A stretch of 8,737 nt of DNA from Clostridiales bacterium (GTDB lineage Bacteria > Bacillota > Clostridia > Oscillospirales > Oscillospiraceae): contig DPCD01000179.1 of assembly GCA_003516765.1 (NCBI GenBank), positions 1-8,737 on the forward strand, written 5' to 3'. Below, one piece after another: positions 1-6,913 of this stretch. Below the pieces are notes generated by a model. It saw only the letters and a list, made by a program, of their open reading frames with translations, had not been told where the DNA came from and ran no database searches. Position numbers and translations under genes: made by a program. Within the stretch, counting starts at the first letter, position 1. The number at the start of each line of letters is the position of its first letter.

Positions 1-741
1 GTTGCTCTTTGCAGCCAGCTCCAGATAGGCGGCTGCCTCGCAGCGGGGACGGTGCTCTTCACCGCCGGGAAGCGATATGCCCGTCACTTCGTGCAGCTGG
101 CGGTGGGCAGCTATATGCTGCTGTATCTCGGCGTGATCTCCCGCGAGAATATGCAGCTTGAAGGGTTCTGGTACTATCTGTTTCTCGGCGTTTTTGAAGC
201 GGCGACCATCCACTATGCCGTAGCAAAGATATTCGGCCCGCTGCTGTTCGGGCGCGGCTGGTGCGGCTACGCCTGCTGGACGGCGATGGTGCTGGATTTT
301 CTGCCCTACAAGCAGCCGCAGAAGCCGCGAAAGGAAAAGCTGGGCGTTCTTCGCTATGTGATGTTCGCACTGTCGTTGGCATTGGTGTCCGGCTTGTTCC
401 TGATGAAAGTCGCAAATCTGGAGCAGATCATGTTCTGGCTGTTCCTTGCCGGGAACACGCTTTATTACATCGCAGGTATTGCTCTGGCATTTGCGTTCAA
501 GGATAACCGGGCGTTCTGCAAATACCTGTGTCCCATCACGGTGTTCCTCAAGCCGATGAGCTTTTTTTCGCTTCTGCGCGTCCACTGCGACGAGAGCAAA
601 TGCGTCCATTGTGGGAAGTGCCTGCGGGTCTGCCCCATGAACGTGGAGGTCAACAAAGAATCCCGCAAGCGGAAAAACGGAACGGAGTGCATCCTCTGCT
701 ATGAGTGCACGAAGGCTTGCCCTACAAAAGCGCTGCATTAG
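1..741 (+). CDS. Membrane-bound 4Fe-4S protein, NapH/NosR/CcoG-like (5' end outside window)
   Basis: The frame is open from base 1, so the gene probably begins outside the window; a GTG at 52 with GGGGA just before it is a possible but weaker start. Counting from that GTG: membrane helices lie near residues 12-30, 38-60, 100-120 and 127-148. A conserved FGRGWCGYACW segment carries C71 and C75, and FCKYLCP carries C156 and C160; these Cys pairs next to helices are typical of the NapH/NosR/CcoG-like group. Two ferredoxin-type 4Fe-4S sites follow: C184-x2-C187-x2-C190-x3-C194-Pro and C213-x2-C216-x2-C219-x3-C223-Pro. The family passes electrons between membrane carriers and soluble or extracytoplasmic partners. 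The partner here is unknown, because the following gene is a regulator and nothing upstream is visible. The class call is firm, the physiological role open. Confidence 0.85.
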   Translation, partial: VALCSQLQIGGCLAAGTVLFTAGKRYARHFVQLAVGSYMLLYLGVISRENMQLEGFWYYLFLGVFEAATIHYAVAKIFGPLLFGRGWCGYACWTAMVLDFLPYKQPQKPRKEKLGVLRYVMFALSLALVSGLFLMKVANLEQIMFWLFLAGNTLYYIAGIALAFAFKDNRAFCKYLCPITVFLKPMSFFSLLRVHCDESKCVHCGKCLRVCPMNVEVNKESRKRKNGTECILCYECTKACPTKALH

Positions 742-765
742 ACCGCATTCCACGCAAATTCTACC

Positions 766-794
766 GCCGGGGGATATTTTTTCTCCCGGCTTTG
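766..794 (+). terminator. Possible weak terminator hairpin after the 4Fe-4S gene
   Basis: A 9-bp stem (766-774 with 782-790, including one G-T pair) closes a 7-base T-rich loop. Only three T follow the stem, so it is a poor intrinsic terminator. It sits between the 4Fe-4S gene and the Xre gene and may be only partly effective. Confidence 0.4.
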
Positions 795-820
795 CCGTAT
801 GCTCAGAGCATCTTCACCAC

Positions 821-826
821 AGGAGG
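821..826 (+). promoter_or_regulatory. Ribosome binding site AGGAGG fixing the Xre start
   Basis: A perfect AGGAGG lies 8 bases before ATG 835. It selects this start over the in-frame ATG at 799, which has no comparable site and would lie upstream of the ribosome binding site. Confidence 0.85.
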
Positions 827-834
827 CGTTCCAA

Positions 835-1299
835 ATGAACCAGACAGCCATCGGCGGCTATATCGCGCGTAAGCGCAAGGAGCAGAATCTGACACAGGAG
901 CAGCTGGCGCAGCAGCTCGGCGTGTCCAACAAGACGATCTCAAAATGGGAGAACGGAAAGTGTATGCCGGATTACAGCATCATCCAGAAACTCTGCGACG
1001 TAATTCATGTGTCGCTTCCGGAGCTGATGGACGGCGAGGATGCGGCGGAGGACAGTGTGCGCGTCTACGACGATGAACAAATCCTCGACCTGCTGCGCCG
1101 CACACAGGAGCTGGAACGGCAGAAGGGCGTCCTCTGCGGCTTTGTCCTCATTGTCCTCGGCATCGCCAGCAGCGCCTTGTCCAGAACCACCGGTGGAACC
1201 GATGTGCAGGACTTCCTCTCCAGGATCCTCATGGGTCTGTCCGTTGCAGAAATTCTGGCAGGCATATGGGCCGCCGGAAAGAAGCTCCTGAAACAATAA
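835..1299 (+). CDS. Xre-family HTH transcriptional regulator with two C-terminal membrane helices
   Basis: 154 residues. Residues 6-62 form a Cro/C1-type helix-turn-helix domain with the usual pattern: IARKRKEQNLTQEQLAQQLG, then VSNKTISKWENGKCMPD with the recognition helix around residues 31-40. Residues 80-97 form a charged linker (DEQILDLLRRTQELERQK). Two hydrophobic segments follow at about 98-114 and 129-147, so the protein is probably tethered to the inner face of the membrane. Many clostridial Xre proteins have this layout, a DNA-binding domain plus a short membrane tail. No ligand or target can be read from the sequence. The start is set by AGGAGG at 821. The gene ends at a strong hairpin and appears to be transcribed alone or by read-through from the 4Fe-4S gene. 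Confidence 0.88.
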   Translation: MNQTAIGGYIARKRKEQNLTQEQLAQQLGVSNKTISKWENGKCMPDYSIIQKLCDVIHVSLPELMDGEDAAEDSVRVYDDEQILDLLRRTQELERQKGVLCGFVLIVLGIASSALSRTTGGTDVQDFLSRILMGLSVAEILAGIWAAGKKLLKQ

Positions 1300-1304
1300 A
1301 AAAA

Positions 1305-1362
1305 CACCGTCTTCTTCGAGCCAACCGTTCGGTTCAAAGAAGGCGGTGCGTTTATTTTGTTT
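1305..1362. terminator. Bidirectional intrinsic terminator
   Basis: A 12-bp stem, CACCGTCTTCTT (1305-1316) with AAGAAGGCGGTG (1337-1348, one G-T pair), encloses a smaller AACC/GGTT hairpin. On the plus strand it is followed by TTTATTTTGTTTATT. On the minus strand a run of seven T follows the stem. It can therefore end both the Xre gene and the decayed minus-strand HdeD-like gene. Confidence 0.85.
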
Positions 1363-1380
1363 ATTGCTTTGGCGCGTCCT

Positions 1381-1692
1381 CCAGCCCCAGAAGTCACGCC
1401 GGGAGCGTGCAGATCAAACGCGCTGACGAACCGGGAGAGGCCGGAGAACATCAGCCAGACCGTAAAGAGAAACGGCAGCGACAACAGCGTGAACCACTGG
1501 TTAAAGAGCAGGAACAACGACATGATTACAGTCAGCACGCCGTCAAGCAGCAGCCAGCTGGAGCCGATCAGCACACCGCTCATCCCGGCAAACACCACGA
1601 TCTCCGTGATGCCTGCCGCCAGCATGAAAATGCCGAGCATCAAGCCCACCGACAGCAGTCTAGTCCTGCCTGCCAAATTCGTCTTGCATCAT
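1381..1692 (-). pseudogene. Remnant of an HdeD/DUF308-family membrane protein
   Basis: On the minus strand, 1676 down to 1410 encodes about 89 residues with strong DUF308 character: LLSVGLMLGIFMLAAGITEI, then SSWLLLDGVLTVIMSLFLLFN, then LPFLFTVWLMFSGLSRFVSA and FDL, i.e. three hydrophobic helices. HdeD-like proteins usually have about six helices and 170-200 residues, so the first and the last two are missing. Two frameshift scars are visible. At the start, an ATG at 1692 gives MMQDEFGRQD then a stop, in a frame different from the helix frame. At the end, another frame at 1398-1381 reads RDFWGW, the sort of segment expected directly after FDL in this family. No helix-coding sequence continues on either side. 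It ends near the shared terminator. I infer a degraded gene. A small functional membrane peptide is the alternative, but the out-of-frame ends argue against it. Confidence 0.65.
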
Positions 1693-1884
1693 TTTCTACA
1701 AAATGAACATTTCGGACAGAAGCCGTTTTTGACCTATTTTCTGCTGTGCGGTGAGATTTAATCTTTGCGGGAATTATTTTTCTTAAATTTTTCAAAACGC
1801 GGGCTGCGATTTTTACATACGCCGTCTAAAATCAGCCCCGTAAGTAAGTCATTTCAAAGCGCGTAATACAGAGAGGAGACTCCA

Positions 1885-3510
1885 ATGAACGCAAAAAAGA
1901 TCATCAGTGGAATTTTGAGCGCTGCGCTGGCGCTGAGCATGGCGGCCTGTTCCGCCGCTCCGGCTACGACGGAGCAGCCGGCGGCGCAGCCCGCCCAGAC
2001 GCAGACACAGGCTGCCGCGGAAACGCCGAAGCAGGAAGCTACCGCGCCCGAAGCGCAGCCCGCCGCACAGCAGGAGGAATCCGCGAAGGCTCCCAAGTAC
2101 GTATTCTTGTTCATCGGCGACGGCATGAGCTACCCGCAGTTCCAGGCTGCGTCCGACTACCTCGGCGCGCTGGCAGACAGCGACTATACGCAGGCACTTC
2201 CTAGCAACAGCTATGACGACCGCGCGGGCGCGGTGCTCGATGGCCCCGAGACGCTGAACTTTATGAATTTTGACGTTGCCGGTTCTGCCGTGACCTACGA
2301 TTCATGCAGCTTCGCCCCGGACTCCGCCTCCACGGCGACCTCCATCGCCACCGGCTACAAGACCTACTCCGGCATGATCAACGTGGACATCACCGGCTCC
2401 ACACCTTATGAGACGATTGCGGAAAAGCTCCATAGCCAGAAGGACTGGAAGGTCGGCATCATCAGCTCCGTCAACCTCAACCATGCGACCCCTGCCGCGT
2501 TCTACGCCCATCAGGCCAGCCGAAACAATTACTATGAGATCGGTGAGGAGCTTGTAAACTCCGGCTTTGAATACTTTGCCGGCGGCGGTCTGAAAAAGGT
2601 CACCGGCCCCGACAAGGACAAGACCAGTCTCTATGATCTGGCAGCGGACGCAGGTTACAAGGTCACCTACACGCAAGCCGACGCCGAGGCCGTCACCGCG
2701 GCGGATGAAAAGGTCATTCTGATCGACGAGCATCTGGCAGACTCCGATGCCATGGACTACGAAATGGATCGGCAGGACGGCGAATGGGCGCTGGCCGACT
2801 ATGTCGCAAAGGGTATTGAAGTCCTTGACAACGACACGGGCTTCTTCATGATGTGCGAGGGCGGCAAGATCGACTGGGCGTGCCACGCCAACGACGCTGG
2901 CGCGACTGTGACCGATACGCTGGCGCTGGCCGATGCGGTACAGGTCGCCATCGACTTTGCCAAGGAGCACGCGGACGAAACGCTCATCCTTGTGACCGGT
3001 GACCATGAAACCGGCGGTCTCACGATCGGCTTTGCCGGTACGGACTATGACACTTACCTCGACAGCCTTGCCAACCAGACTATTTCCTACGCGCAGTTTG
3101 ACGAGCAGTATGTCGCCGCCTACAAGGAAAACGGTACGAGCTTTGAAGACGCAATGAAGGATGTGGAAAAGCTCTTCGGTCTCAAGCTCTCCGGCGAGGA
3201 AACAGACCGTCTGGTGCTGACGGATTATGAGGTACAGCGTCTGCGTACCGCTTTTGATCTGGCAATGTCCGACACGTCATCCGACGATTACACGCAGGAA
3301 CAGTATGTGCTCTACGGCACCTATAACCCCTTCTCCGTGACTGTTACGCATATCCTGAACAACAAGTCCGGTGTGGACTTCACCAGCTACTCCCATACGG
3401 GGCTGCCGGTCGCGGTCTTTGCCGACGGCAATGGCGCGGATGTGTTCACTGGCTACTACGACAACACCGAGATCTACCAGAAGATGGCTTCTCTGGTGGG
3501 CGTGCAGTAA
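1885..3510 (+). CDS. Alkaline phosphatase, PhoA family, surface lipoprotein
   Basis: 541 residues. It hydrolyses phosphate monoesters outside the membrane. The N-terminus is a lipoprotein signal with lipobox SMAAC (lipidated Cys22), followed by an Ala/Gln/Pro/Thr/Glu-rich linker to about residue 70. Active-site landmarks can be matched to E. coli PhoA: metal ligand D79 in FIGDGMS, nucleophile S147 in PDSAST, T202 in HATPAAFYAH, E325, D330 and H334 in CEGGKIDWACHANDA, D373 and H374 in VTGDHETGG, and H504 in SHTGLPVAV. Positions equivalent to E. coli D153 and K328 are H200 and W331, the His/Trp variant I recall from Thermotoga and Bacillus enzymes, usually linked with altered metal preference. 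GAGGAG lies 6 bases before ATG 1885. I see no convincing Pho box or sigma-A promoter upstream. A YibE/F gene follows in the same direction. Confidence 0.95.
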   Translation: MNAKKIISGILSAALALSMAACSAAPATTEQPAAQPAQTQTQAAAETPKQEATAPEAQPAAQQEESAKAPKYVFLFIGDGMSYPQFQAASDYLGALADSDYTQALPSNSYDDRAGAVLDGPETLNFMNFDVAGSAVTYDSCSFAPDSASTATSIATGYKTYSGMINVDITGSTPYETIAEKLHSQKDWKVGIISSVNLNHATPAAFYAHQASRNNYYEIGEELVNSGFEYFAGGGLKKVTGPDKDKTSLYDLAADAGYKVTYTQADAEAVTAADEKVILIDEHLADSDAMDYEMDRQDGEWALADYVAKGIEVLDNDTGFFMMCEGGKIDWACHANDAGATVTDTLALADAVQVAIDFAKEHADETLILVTGDHETGGLTIGFAGTDYDTYLDSLANQTISYAQFDEQYVAAYKENGTSFEDAMKDVEKLFGLKLSGEETDRLVLTDYEVQRLRTAFDLAMSDTSSDDYTQEQYVLYGTYNPFSVTVTHILNNKSGVDFTSYSHTGLPVAVFADGNGADVFTGYYDNTEIYQKMASLVGVQ

Positions 3511-3522
3511 GAGAAAACAGAC

Positions 3523-3550
3523 AAAGCAGGGGGCGGGAGTCTCCTGCTTT
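3523..3550 (+). terminator. Hairpin between the phosphatase and yibE/F genes (weak terminator or attenuator)
   Basis: AAAGCAGGGG (3523-3532) pairs with CTCCTGCTTT (3541-3550) over 10 bp with one G-T pair and an 8-base loop. What follows is CTGCATATC, not a T run, so termination would be inefficient. It may reduce read-through, or protect the 3' end of the phosphatase transcript, while allowing some expression of the next gene. Confidence 0.4.
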
Positions 3551-3572
3551 CTGCATATCAAAAGGTAAAAAG

Positions 3573-4715
3573 ATGAAAAAATTTCAAAACCTGACACGAT
3601 CAAAAACCTTCTGGCCGGTCATCGCTTCGCTTGCTCTGATGCTGGTTCTGATCTTCCTGCCAACGGGTTATGAGGGTGCGCTTTCCTACCAGAACGCCGA
3701 CCGCGTCCCCGCGCTGGTTTTATCCACCGACGAGAGCGATATCTACGACACCGGCCTTGTCCGCACCGGCGATCAGCGCTGCCGCGTGCGGATCCTCGGC
3801 GGGCAGTTTGCCGGGACGGAAGTCGATGCGGTCAACCGTCTGAGCGGCTCGCTCGCGCAGGACAAGCTGTTTTCCGCCGGAGAAAAAGCCTTTGTTGTGG
3901 TGAGCCATAGCGGGGATGCGATCACGACCGTCTACATGACCGACCATTTCCGGCTCGGCAAGGAAGCCGTTCTGGCAGGACTTTTCCTGCTGCTGCTTCT
4001 GGTCTTTGCAAGAGGAACGGGCCTGCGCGCCATTTTATCCTTCATCGACACCATCCTTCTCATGTGGAAGGTGCTGGTACCGAGCCTGCTGAACGGATAT
4101 AACCCCCTCTGGGTCTCGCTGGGGCTTGTTATGGCGCTGACGGCAATGATTTTGATGCTGATTTACGGCTGGGACCGTAGGTTTCTTGCCGCCGTATCCG
4201 GCGCGGCACTCGGGATTCTGGTGACGGCTGTGTTGGGCGCGGTGTTTACAGACCTTTTTCAGATCCACGGCGCGGTCATGGAGTCGAGCGAGAGTCTGCT
4301 CTATGCCGGGTATCAGCATCTCGATCTGACGAGAATCTTCATCGCGTCCATTTTCCTCGGCTCGTCCGGTGCGGTCATGGATCTGTCGGTCGATATCTGC
4401 TCGGCAGTCTATGAAGTCGTACAGAAAAAGCCCGGCATCCGTGCAAGAGAAGCCATCGCCTCCGGCTTTGCAGTCGGCCGTGCGGCCTGCGGCTCGACGA
4501 CCACGACGCTGCTTCTGGCATATTCGGGCAGTTATATCGCGCTTCTCATGGTTTTTATGGCGCAGGGCACGCCGGTGGAGCTGATGCTGAACTACAAATA
4601 TGTCGCTGCCGAGATCGTCCATACCATCGTCGGCTCGTTCGGTCTTGTCACGGTCGCGCCACTAACCGCCATCACGAGCGGCTGGCTCCTGACACGCGGA
4701 AAAAGGAAGCTATGA
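3573..4715 (+). CDS. YibE/F-family multi-pass membrane protein
   Basis: 380 residues, full length for the family. One N-terminal helix (about 14-30) precedes an extracytoplasmic beta-rich domain (about 35-125, with ILGGQFAGTEVDAVN). Around seven further helices follow at about 130-147, 153-172, 180-199, 204-226, 254-276, 309-330 and 346-375. The family hallmark is in residues 262-320: LGSSGAVMDLSVDICSAVYE, then SGFAVGRAACGSTTTTLLLA and YSGS. The segment usually read as GR(D)-I-MGTM-TNTL is here GRAACGSTTTTL. Function of the family is not established; transport or export has been suggested. It lies 62 bases behind the alkaline phosphatase on the same strand, so co-transcription is possible. 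ATG 3573 is preceded only by a weak AAAAGG at 3559. Confidence 0.9.
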   Translation: MKKFQNLTRSKTFWPVIASLALMLVLIFLPTGYEGALSYQNADRVPALVLSTDESDIYDTGLVRTGDQRCRVRILGGQFAGTEVDAVNRLSGSLAQDKLFSAGEKAFVVVSHSGDAITTVYMTDHFRLGKEAVLAGLFLLLLLVFARGTGLRAILSFIDTILLMWKVLVPSLLNGYNPLWVSLGLVMALTAMILMLIYGWDRRFLAAVSGAALGILVTAVLGAVFTDLFQIHGAVMESSESLLYAGYQHLDLTRIFIASIFLGSSGAVMDLSVDICSAVYEVVQKKPGIRAREAIASGFAVGRAACGSTTTTLLLAYSGSYIALLMVFMAQGTPVELMLNYKYVAAEIVHTIVGSFGLVTVAPLTAITSGWLLTRGKRKL

Positions 4716-4783
4716 AAAAAGAGCCAGTCGCGAAAGCGAAGGACCAACTCATTTATATAATGATTTTGGAATTGTGTTTTTGA
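4712..4783 (+). CDS. 23-residue ORF overlapping the yibE/F stop codon (possible gene stub)
   Basis: ATG 4712 overlaps the TGA of the YibE/F gene in an ATGA arrangement and has AAGGA at 4704-4708, so translation by coupling is plausible. The product is MKKEPVAKAKDQLIYIMILE followed by LCF: a basic start then a short hydrophobic stretch, as at the beginning of a membrane protein. YibE/F genes are often found in tandem pairs. This could be the truncated beginning of a lost second member or other downstream gene. No continuation in other frames was recognised. A chance ORF is possible. Confidence 0.3.
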   Translation: MKKEPVAKAKDQLIYIMILELCF

Positions 4784-4878
4784 GAAGAGAATACCCTTGA
4801 TAAATCTCATTTCGGCGCACAATCCTGCATTGATTTGCAAAGAAAAACAGCCTTCATGTGGTAGGCGAGTATTAAGAC

Positions 4879-4925
4879 CGAGAGGCAAGCGCATCATCGT
4901 TTGCCTCTCGATTTTGACCTCTTAT
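4879..4925 (+). terminator. Strong intrinsic terminator
   Basis: A 13-bp stem, CGAGAGGCAAGCG (4879-4891) with CGTTTGCCTCTCG (4898-4910, one G-T pair), has a 6-base loop CATCAT. It is followed by ATTTTGACCTCTTATTCGTTTT. It probably ends the phosphatase-YibE/F transcript, although it lies about 160 bases past the last full gene, which fits loss of a gene in between. Confidence 0.8.
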
Positions 4926-4945
4926 TCGTTTTATGGAACTTGATT

Positions 4946-5044
4946 TCAGTTATGCTGTATGTTCAGTACGCCGCTGGTCACACCGTCGCGGAAGCGGTAG
5001 ACGAGCTGCCAGCCGTTCACCGTGTATAGCAAAAAAACCGGCAT
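4946..5044 (-). other. 32-codon minus-strand ORF, probable gene fragment
   Basis: It runs from ATG (5042-5044) to TGA (4946-4948) and reads MPVFLLYTVNGWQLVYRFRD followed by GVTSGVLNIQHN. Third codon positions are mostly G or C, in contrast to the AT-rich surroundings, which suggests real coding history. I do not recognise the family. There is no good ribosome binding site before the ATG and the T run at its 5' side looks like non-coding sequence, so this may be the C-terminal end of a lost gene. The rest of 4784-5208 holds one terminator and the SigI-type promoter at its right end, but no other gene that I can support. Confidence 0.3.
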
Positions 5045-5208
5045 TTCCAAAAATCTTGGCGCTGGCGGTATTAACCGATCTGTTTGCTTCTTACACCGTT
5101 CTCTTCTGAGGATTTTACATATATTTTTCCTGTATGTGGTTTCAGATTTTACGATTTGCAGCTACTATGAAAATTGGATTTTTGTAGTTTCTTGATCCTT
5201 TATCGTGG

Positions 5209-5245
5209 CCGACCCCGGAAAAGAAAGATTTCATCCGTATTCTAT
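5209..5245 (+). promoter_or_regulatory. Putative SigI-type promoter of sigI-rsgI
   Basis: CCGACCCCGG (5209-5218), a 17-base spacer, then CGTATTCTAT (5236-5245). The same two blocks with the same spacing occur before the lipoprotein gene at 7089. Sigma-I promoters, as I recall them, have a CCC-containing -35 with adjacent A-rich bases and a CG-starting (CGWA-like) -10. Both features are here: ACCCC followed by GGAAAAG, and CGTA. It lies about 25 bases before ATG 5270, as expected for autoregulation of the operon. It cannot be a sigma-A promoter by consensus. Confidence 0.72.
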
Positions 5246-5253
5246 GGATGGAC

Positions 5254-5258
5254 AGGAG
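5254..5258 (+). promoter_or_regulatory. Ribosome binding site deciding the sigI start
   Basis: AGGAG with an 11-base gap to ATG 5270. The frame stays open up to 5174, but the promoter motif (5209-5245) lies inside that extension. The GTG at 5258 overlaps the ribosome binding site, so ATG 5270 is the best start. Confidence 0.7.
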
Positions 5259-5269
5259 TGTATAACAGC

Positions 5270-5998
5270 ATGGAGCATGAGATCGTGCGCAGCGTGGCTG
5301 CGGCGCAGAAGGACGCGCAGGCCGCCGATGCGCTTGTCCGGCAGTATCTGCCGTTCATCAAGGCGGAAACGGCAAAGTTTTTGAAGCGTATCCCCGTTGA
5401 GGGTCAGGACGATGAGCTCGGAATTGCCATGTTTGCCTTCCATGAGGCGGCGATGGCGTATCAAAGCGGCAGAGGTTCTTTCTTGAAGTTAGCAGCCGCC
5501 GCCATCCGCAACCGGCTGATCGACTATCAGCGGATGGAGCAGCGCCACGCTGGGCACATCTCTCTGGATCAGACGGTAGACGGAGATGCAGAGGGGCGGA
5601 CGCTGCTGGAAACCATTGATACCGGACACGATGAGATCGCACACCGGCAGGAGCTTGGCGCGGCGCAGGAGGAGATCATGCAGTTCGCGCGGGAATTAGC
5701 GCAGTACGGCCTGAGGCTGACCGACATTGCCGAAAACTGCCCGAAGCAGGAACGGACGCTGGCGGCCTGCCACCGCGTGCTGTCCTGCGCGCGGGAGCAT
5801 CCTGCCTATTTGGAGCAGCTCACTGCAACCGGAAAGCTCCCCATCGCCGTCCTGTCCGCCGAAAGCGGCGTGGACCGCAAGACCATGGAGCGGCACCGGA
5901 AATATCTGGTGGCGCTGCTGCTGGCATTTACCAACGGCTTCGAAATCATCCGCGGTCATCTGCGGCAGATGGCACGCCCTGTGAAAGAGGTGAAGTGA
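5270..5998 (+). CDS. sigI: RNA polymerase sigma factor SigI
   Basis: 242 residues, close to the roughly 250 of Bacillus SigI. The region-2-like part (about 18-90) has YLPFIKAETAKFLKR, then GQDDELGIAMFAFHEAAMAY, and AAAAIRNRLIDYQRMEQRHA. The C-terminal SigI-specific domain contains YGLRLTDIAENCPKQERTL and KLPIAVLSAESGVDRKTMER followed by HRKYLVALLLAFT, which aligns well with my memory of B. subtilis SigI (YGLSFKELLENSPK; QLPIKAL; SRKTIERNRKYI). SigI directs RNA polymerase to a small regulon and is held inactive by RsgI. In B. subtilis it is linked to heat and envelope stress, in cellulolytic clostridia to polysaccharide sensing. The stop codon touches the rsgI start, so the two are translationally coupled. 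The candidate promoter at 5209 implies autoregulation. Confidence 0.93.
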   Translation: MEHEIVRSVAAAQKDAQAADALVRQYLPFIKAETAKFLKRIPVEGQDDELGIAMFAFHEAAMAYQSGRGSFLKLAAAAIRNRLIDYQRMEQRHAGHISLDQTVDGDAEGRTLLETIDTGHDEIAHRQELGAAQEEIMQFARELAQYGLRLTDIAENCPKQERTLAACHRVLSCAREHPAYLEQLTATGKLPIAVLSAESGVDRKTMERHRKYLVALLLAFTNGFEIIRGHLRQMARPVKEVK

Positions 5999-6907
5999 AT
6001 GGAATATCTGGTGATGGAATGCGGCCTGAGCTATGCGGTGGTTCTGGATCAGGATGGCCGCATTTTGAAGGTCCCGAATCTTGGCTATACCGTAGGCCAA
6101 TCGCTGAAGGATGTGGTGCTGCTGCCGGAGCGACCGGTAAGACAACAGGTGCTTCACAAGCGCATTGCCCGCTGGAGCGCGTTGGCAGCCTGCCTGTGCC
6201 TGCTCCTGCTGGGAAGCTGGGTCTGGCAGTCGCCCATCGGAACGGTGCGAATGCAGATTAACCCCGATGTGCTGTTGAGCGTTAACCGCTTTGACCGGGT
6301 TGTGGCGCTGGAAGGGCTGAACGAGGATGGCACAGCCCTGATCGACGGCTACCGCGCTTACGGCCAAGAAATGAAGACTGTTTCCGATGAGCTGGCAGAT
6401 CGCGCCATGGAGTTGGGTTATCTTTCTGCCGGCGGGCAGATCACGCTGACGGTGGATTCGGAAAAGGGCGACTGGAAAACCGCGGCGGAGGAGCTGCTAC
6501 TTCTGGAGCTGGAGGTTCACTTTGAGCAGCGCGTCACGGTGACGGTCGATGGCAAACGGCCGTCTGCCGGGCAGGAGTCCTCAGAAGATATCATTATTAC
6601 GCCCCCCCGGCCAGACGAAGATATCGACGAGAATGACTCTGACGATGATACGCAGGGAAACGGCTCTCATGAAGATGACGATCAGGATGTCGACAGCGAG
6701 GATGACGATGGGAGCGATGATCTTGACACGGTCGTCAGCGCCTCGGGAGACACAGAGGACGAGCAGGATAACGCACCGCCCGTTTCCGAAAGCGATGATT
6801 CTGACGATGATGGCACACAGGACAGCGACGATAACGACAATCCTGAGCTGCCGGATGATGATGCAGATGACGGCGATTCCGATGATGACAATGAAAACGA
6901 CGACTAA
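5999..6907 (+). CDS. rsgI: Anti-sigma-I factor RsgI with an Asp-rich extracellular tail
   Basis: 302 residues. Residues 1-52 are the cytoplasmic RsgI N-terminal domain that binds SigI (YAVVLDQDGRILKVPNLGYTVGQ). One helix spans about 58-78 (WSALAACLCLLLLGSWVW). Residues 80-187 are the extracellular RsgI domain with QINPDVLLSVNRFDRVVALE and GLNEDG; N88-P89 matches the Asn-Pro bond reported to self-cleave in RsgI proteins. From about 195 to the end the protein is low-complexity: by my count 41 Asp and 9 Glu among the last 102 residues and only one basic residue (R204). Where cellulosome-type RsgI proteins carry a carbohydrate-binding or enzymatic module, this one has an acidic tail, which I infer binds cations or cationic surfaces. 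ATG 5999 follows the sigI TGA directly, with AGAGGTGA at 5985-5992. Confidence 0.92.
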   Translation: MEYLVMECGLSYAVVLDQDGRILKVPNLGYTVGQSLKDVVLLPERPVRQQVLHKRIARWSALAACLCLLLLGSWVWQSPIGTVRMQINPDVLLSVNRFDRVVALEGLNEDGTALIDGYRAYGQEMKTVSDELADRAMELGYLSAGGQITLTVDSEKGDWKTAAEELLLLELEVHFEQRVTVTVDGKRPSAGQESSEDIIITPPRPDEDIDENDSDDDTQGNGSHEDDDQDVDSEDDDGSDDLDTVVSASGDTEDEQDNAPPVSESDDSDDDGTQDSDDNDNPELPDDDADDGDSDDDNENDD

Positions 6908-6913
6908 TACTAT

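Noticed and set aside
1728..1755. TTGACC-like -35 upstream of the alkaline phosphatase
   Set aside because: At 16-18 base spacing the best -10 (TGAGAT) matches only three of six positions, and it is over 120 bases from the start codon. Not strong enough to call.
1266..1761. Plus-strand frames across the terminator and HdeD-like remnant
   Set aside because: The peptides are Arg/Gln/His-rich antisense readings of hydrophobic codons and run through a terminator hairpin. No start site is supported.
2302..3023. Minus-strand frames inside the alkaline phosphatase gene
   Set aside because: They are shadows of a full-length gene with all catalytic residues, and show no family features or ribosome binding sites.
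4592..4897. Minus-strand frame across the end of the yibE/F gene
   Set aside because: It overlaps the conserved C-terminus of YibE/F and the terminator stem, and shows no recognisable domain or ribosome binding site.
5174..5269. Longer N-terminus for SigI (start near 5174)
   Set aside because: It would contain the promoter motif, does not resemble SigI, and has no ribosome binding site. ATG 5270 gives the normal family length.
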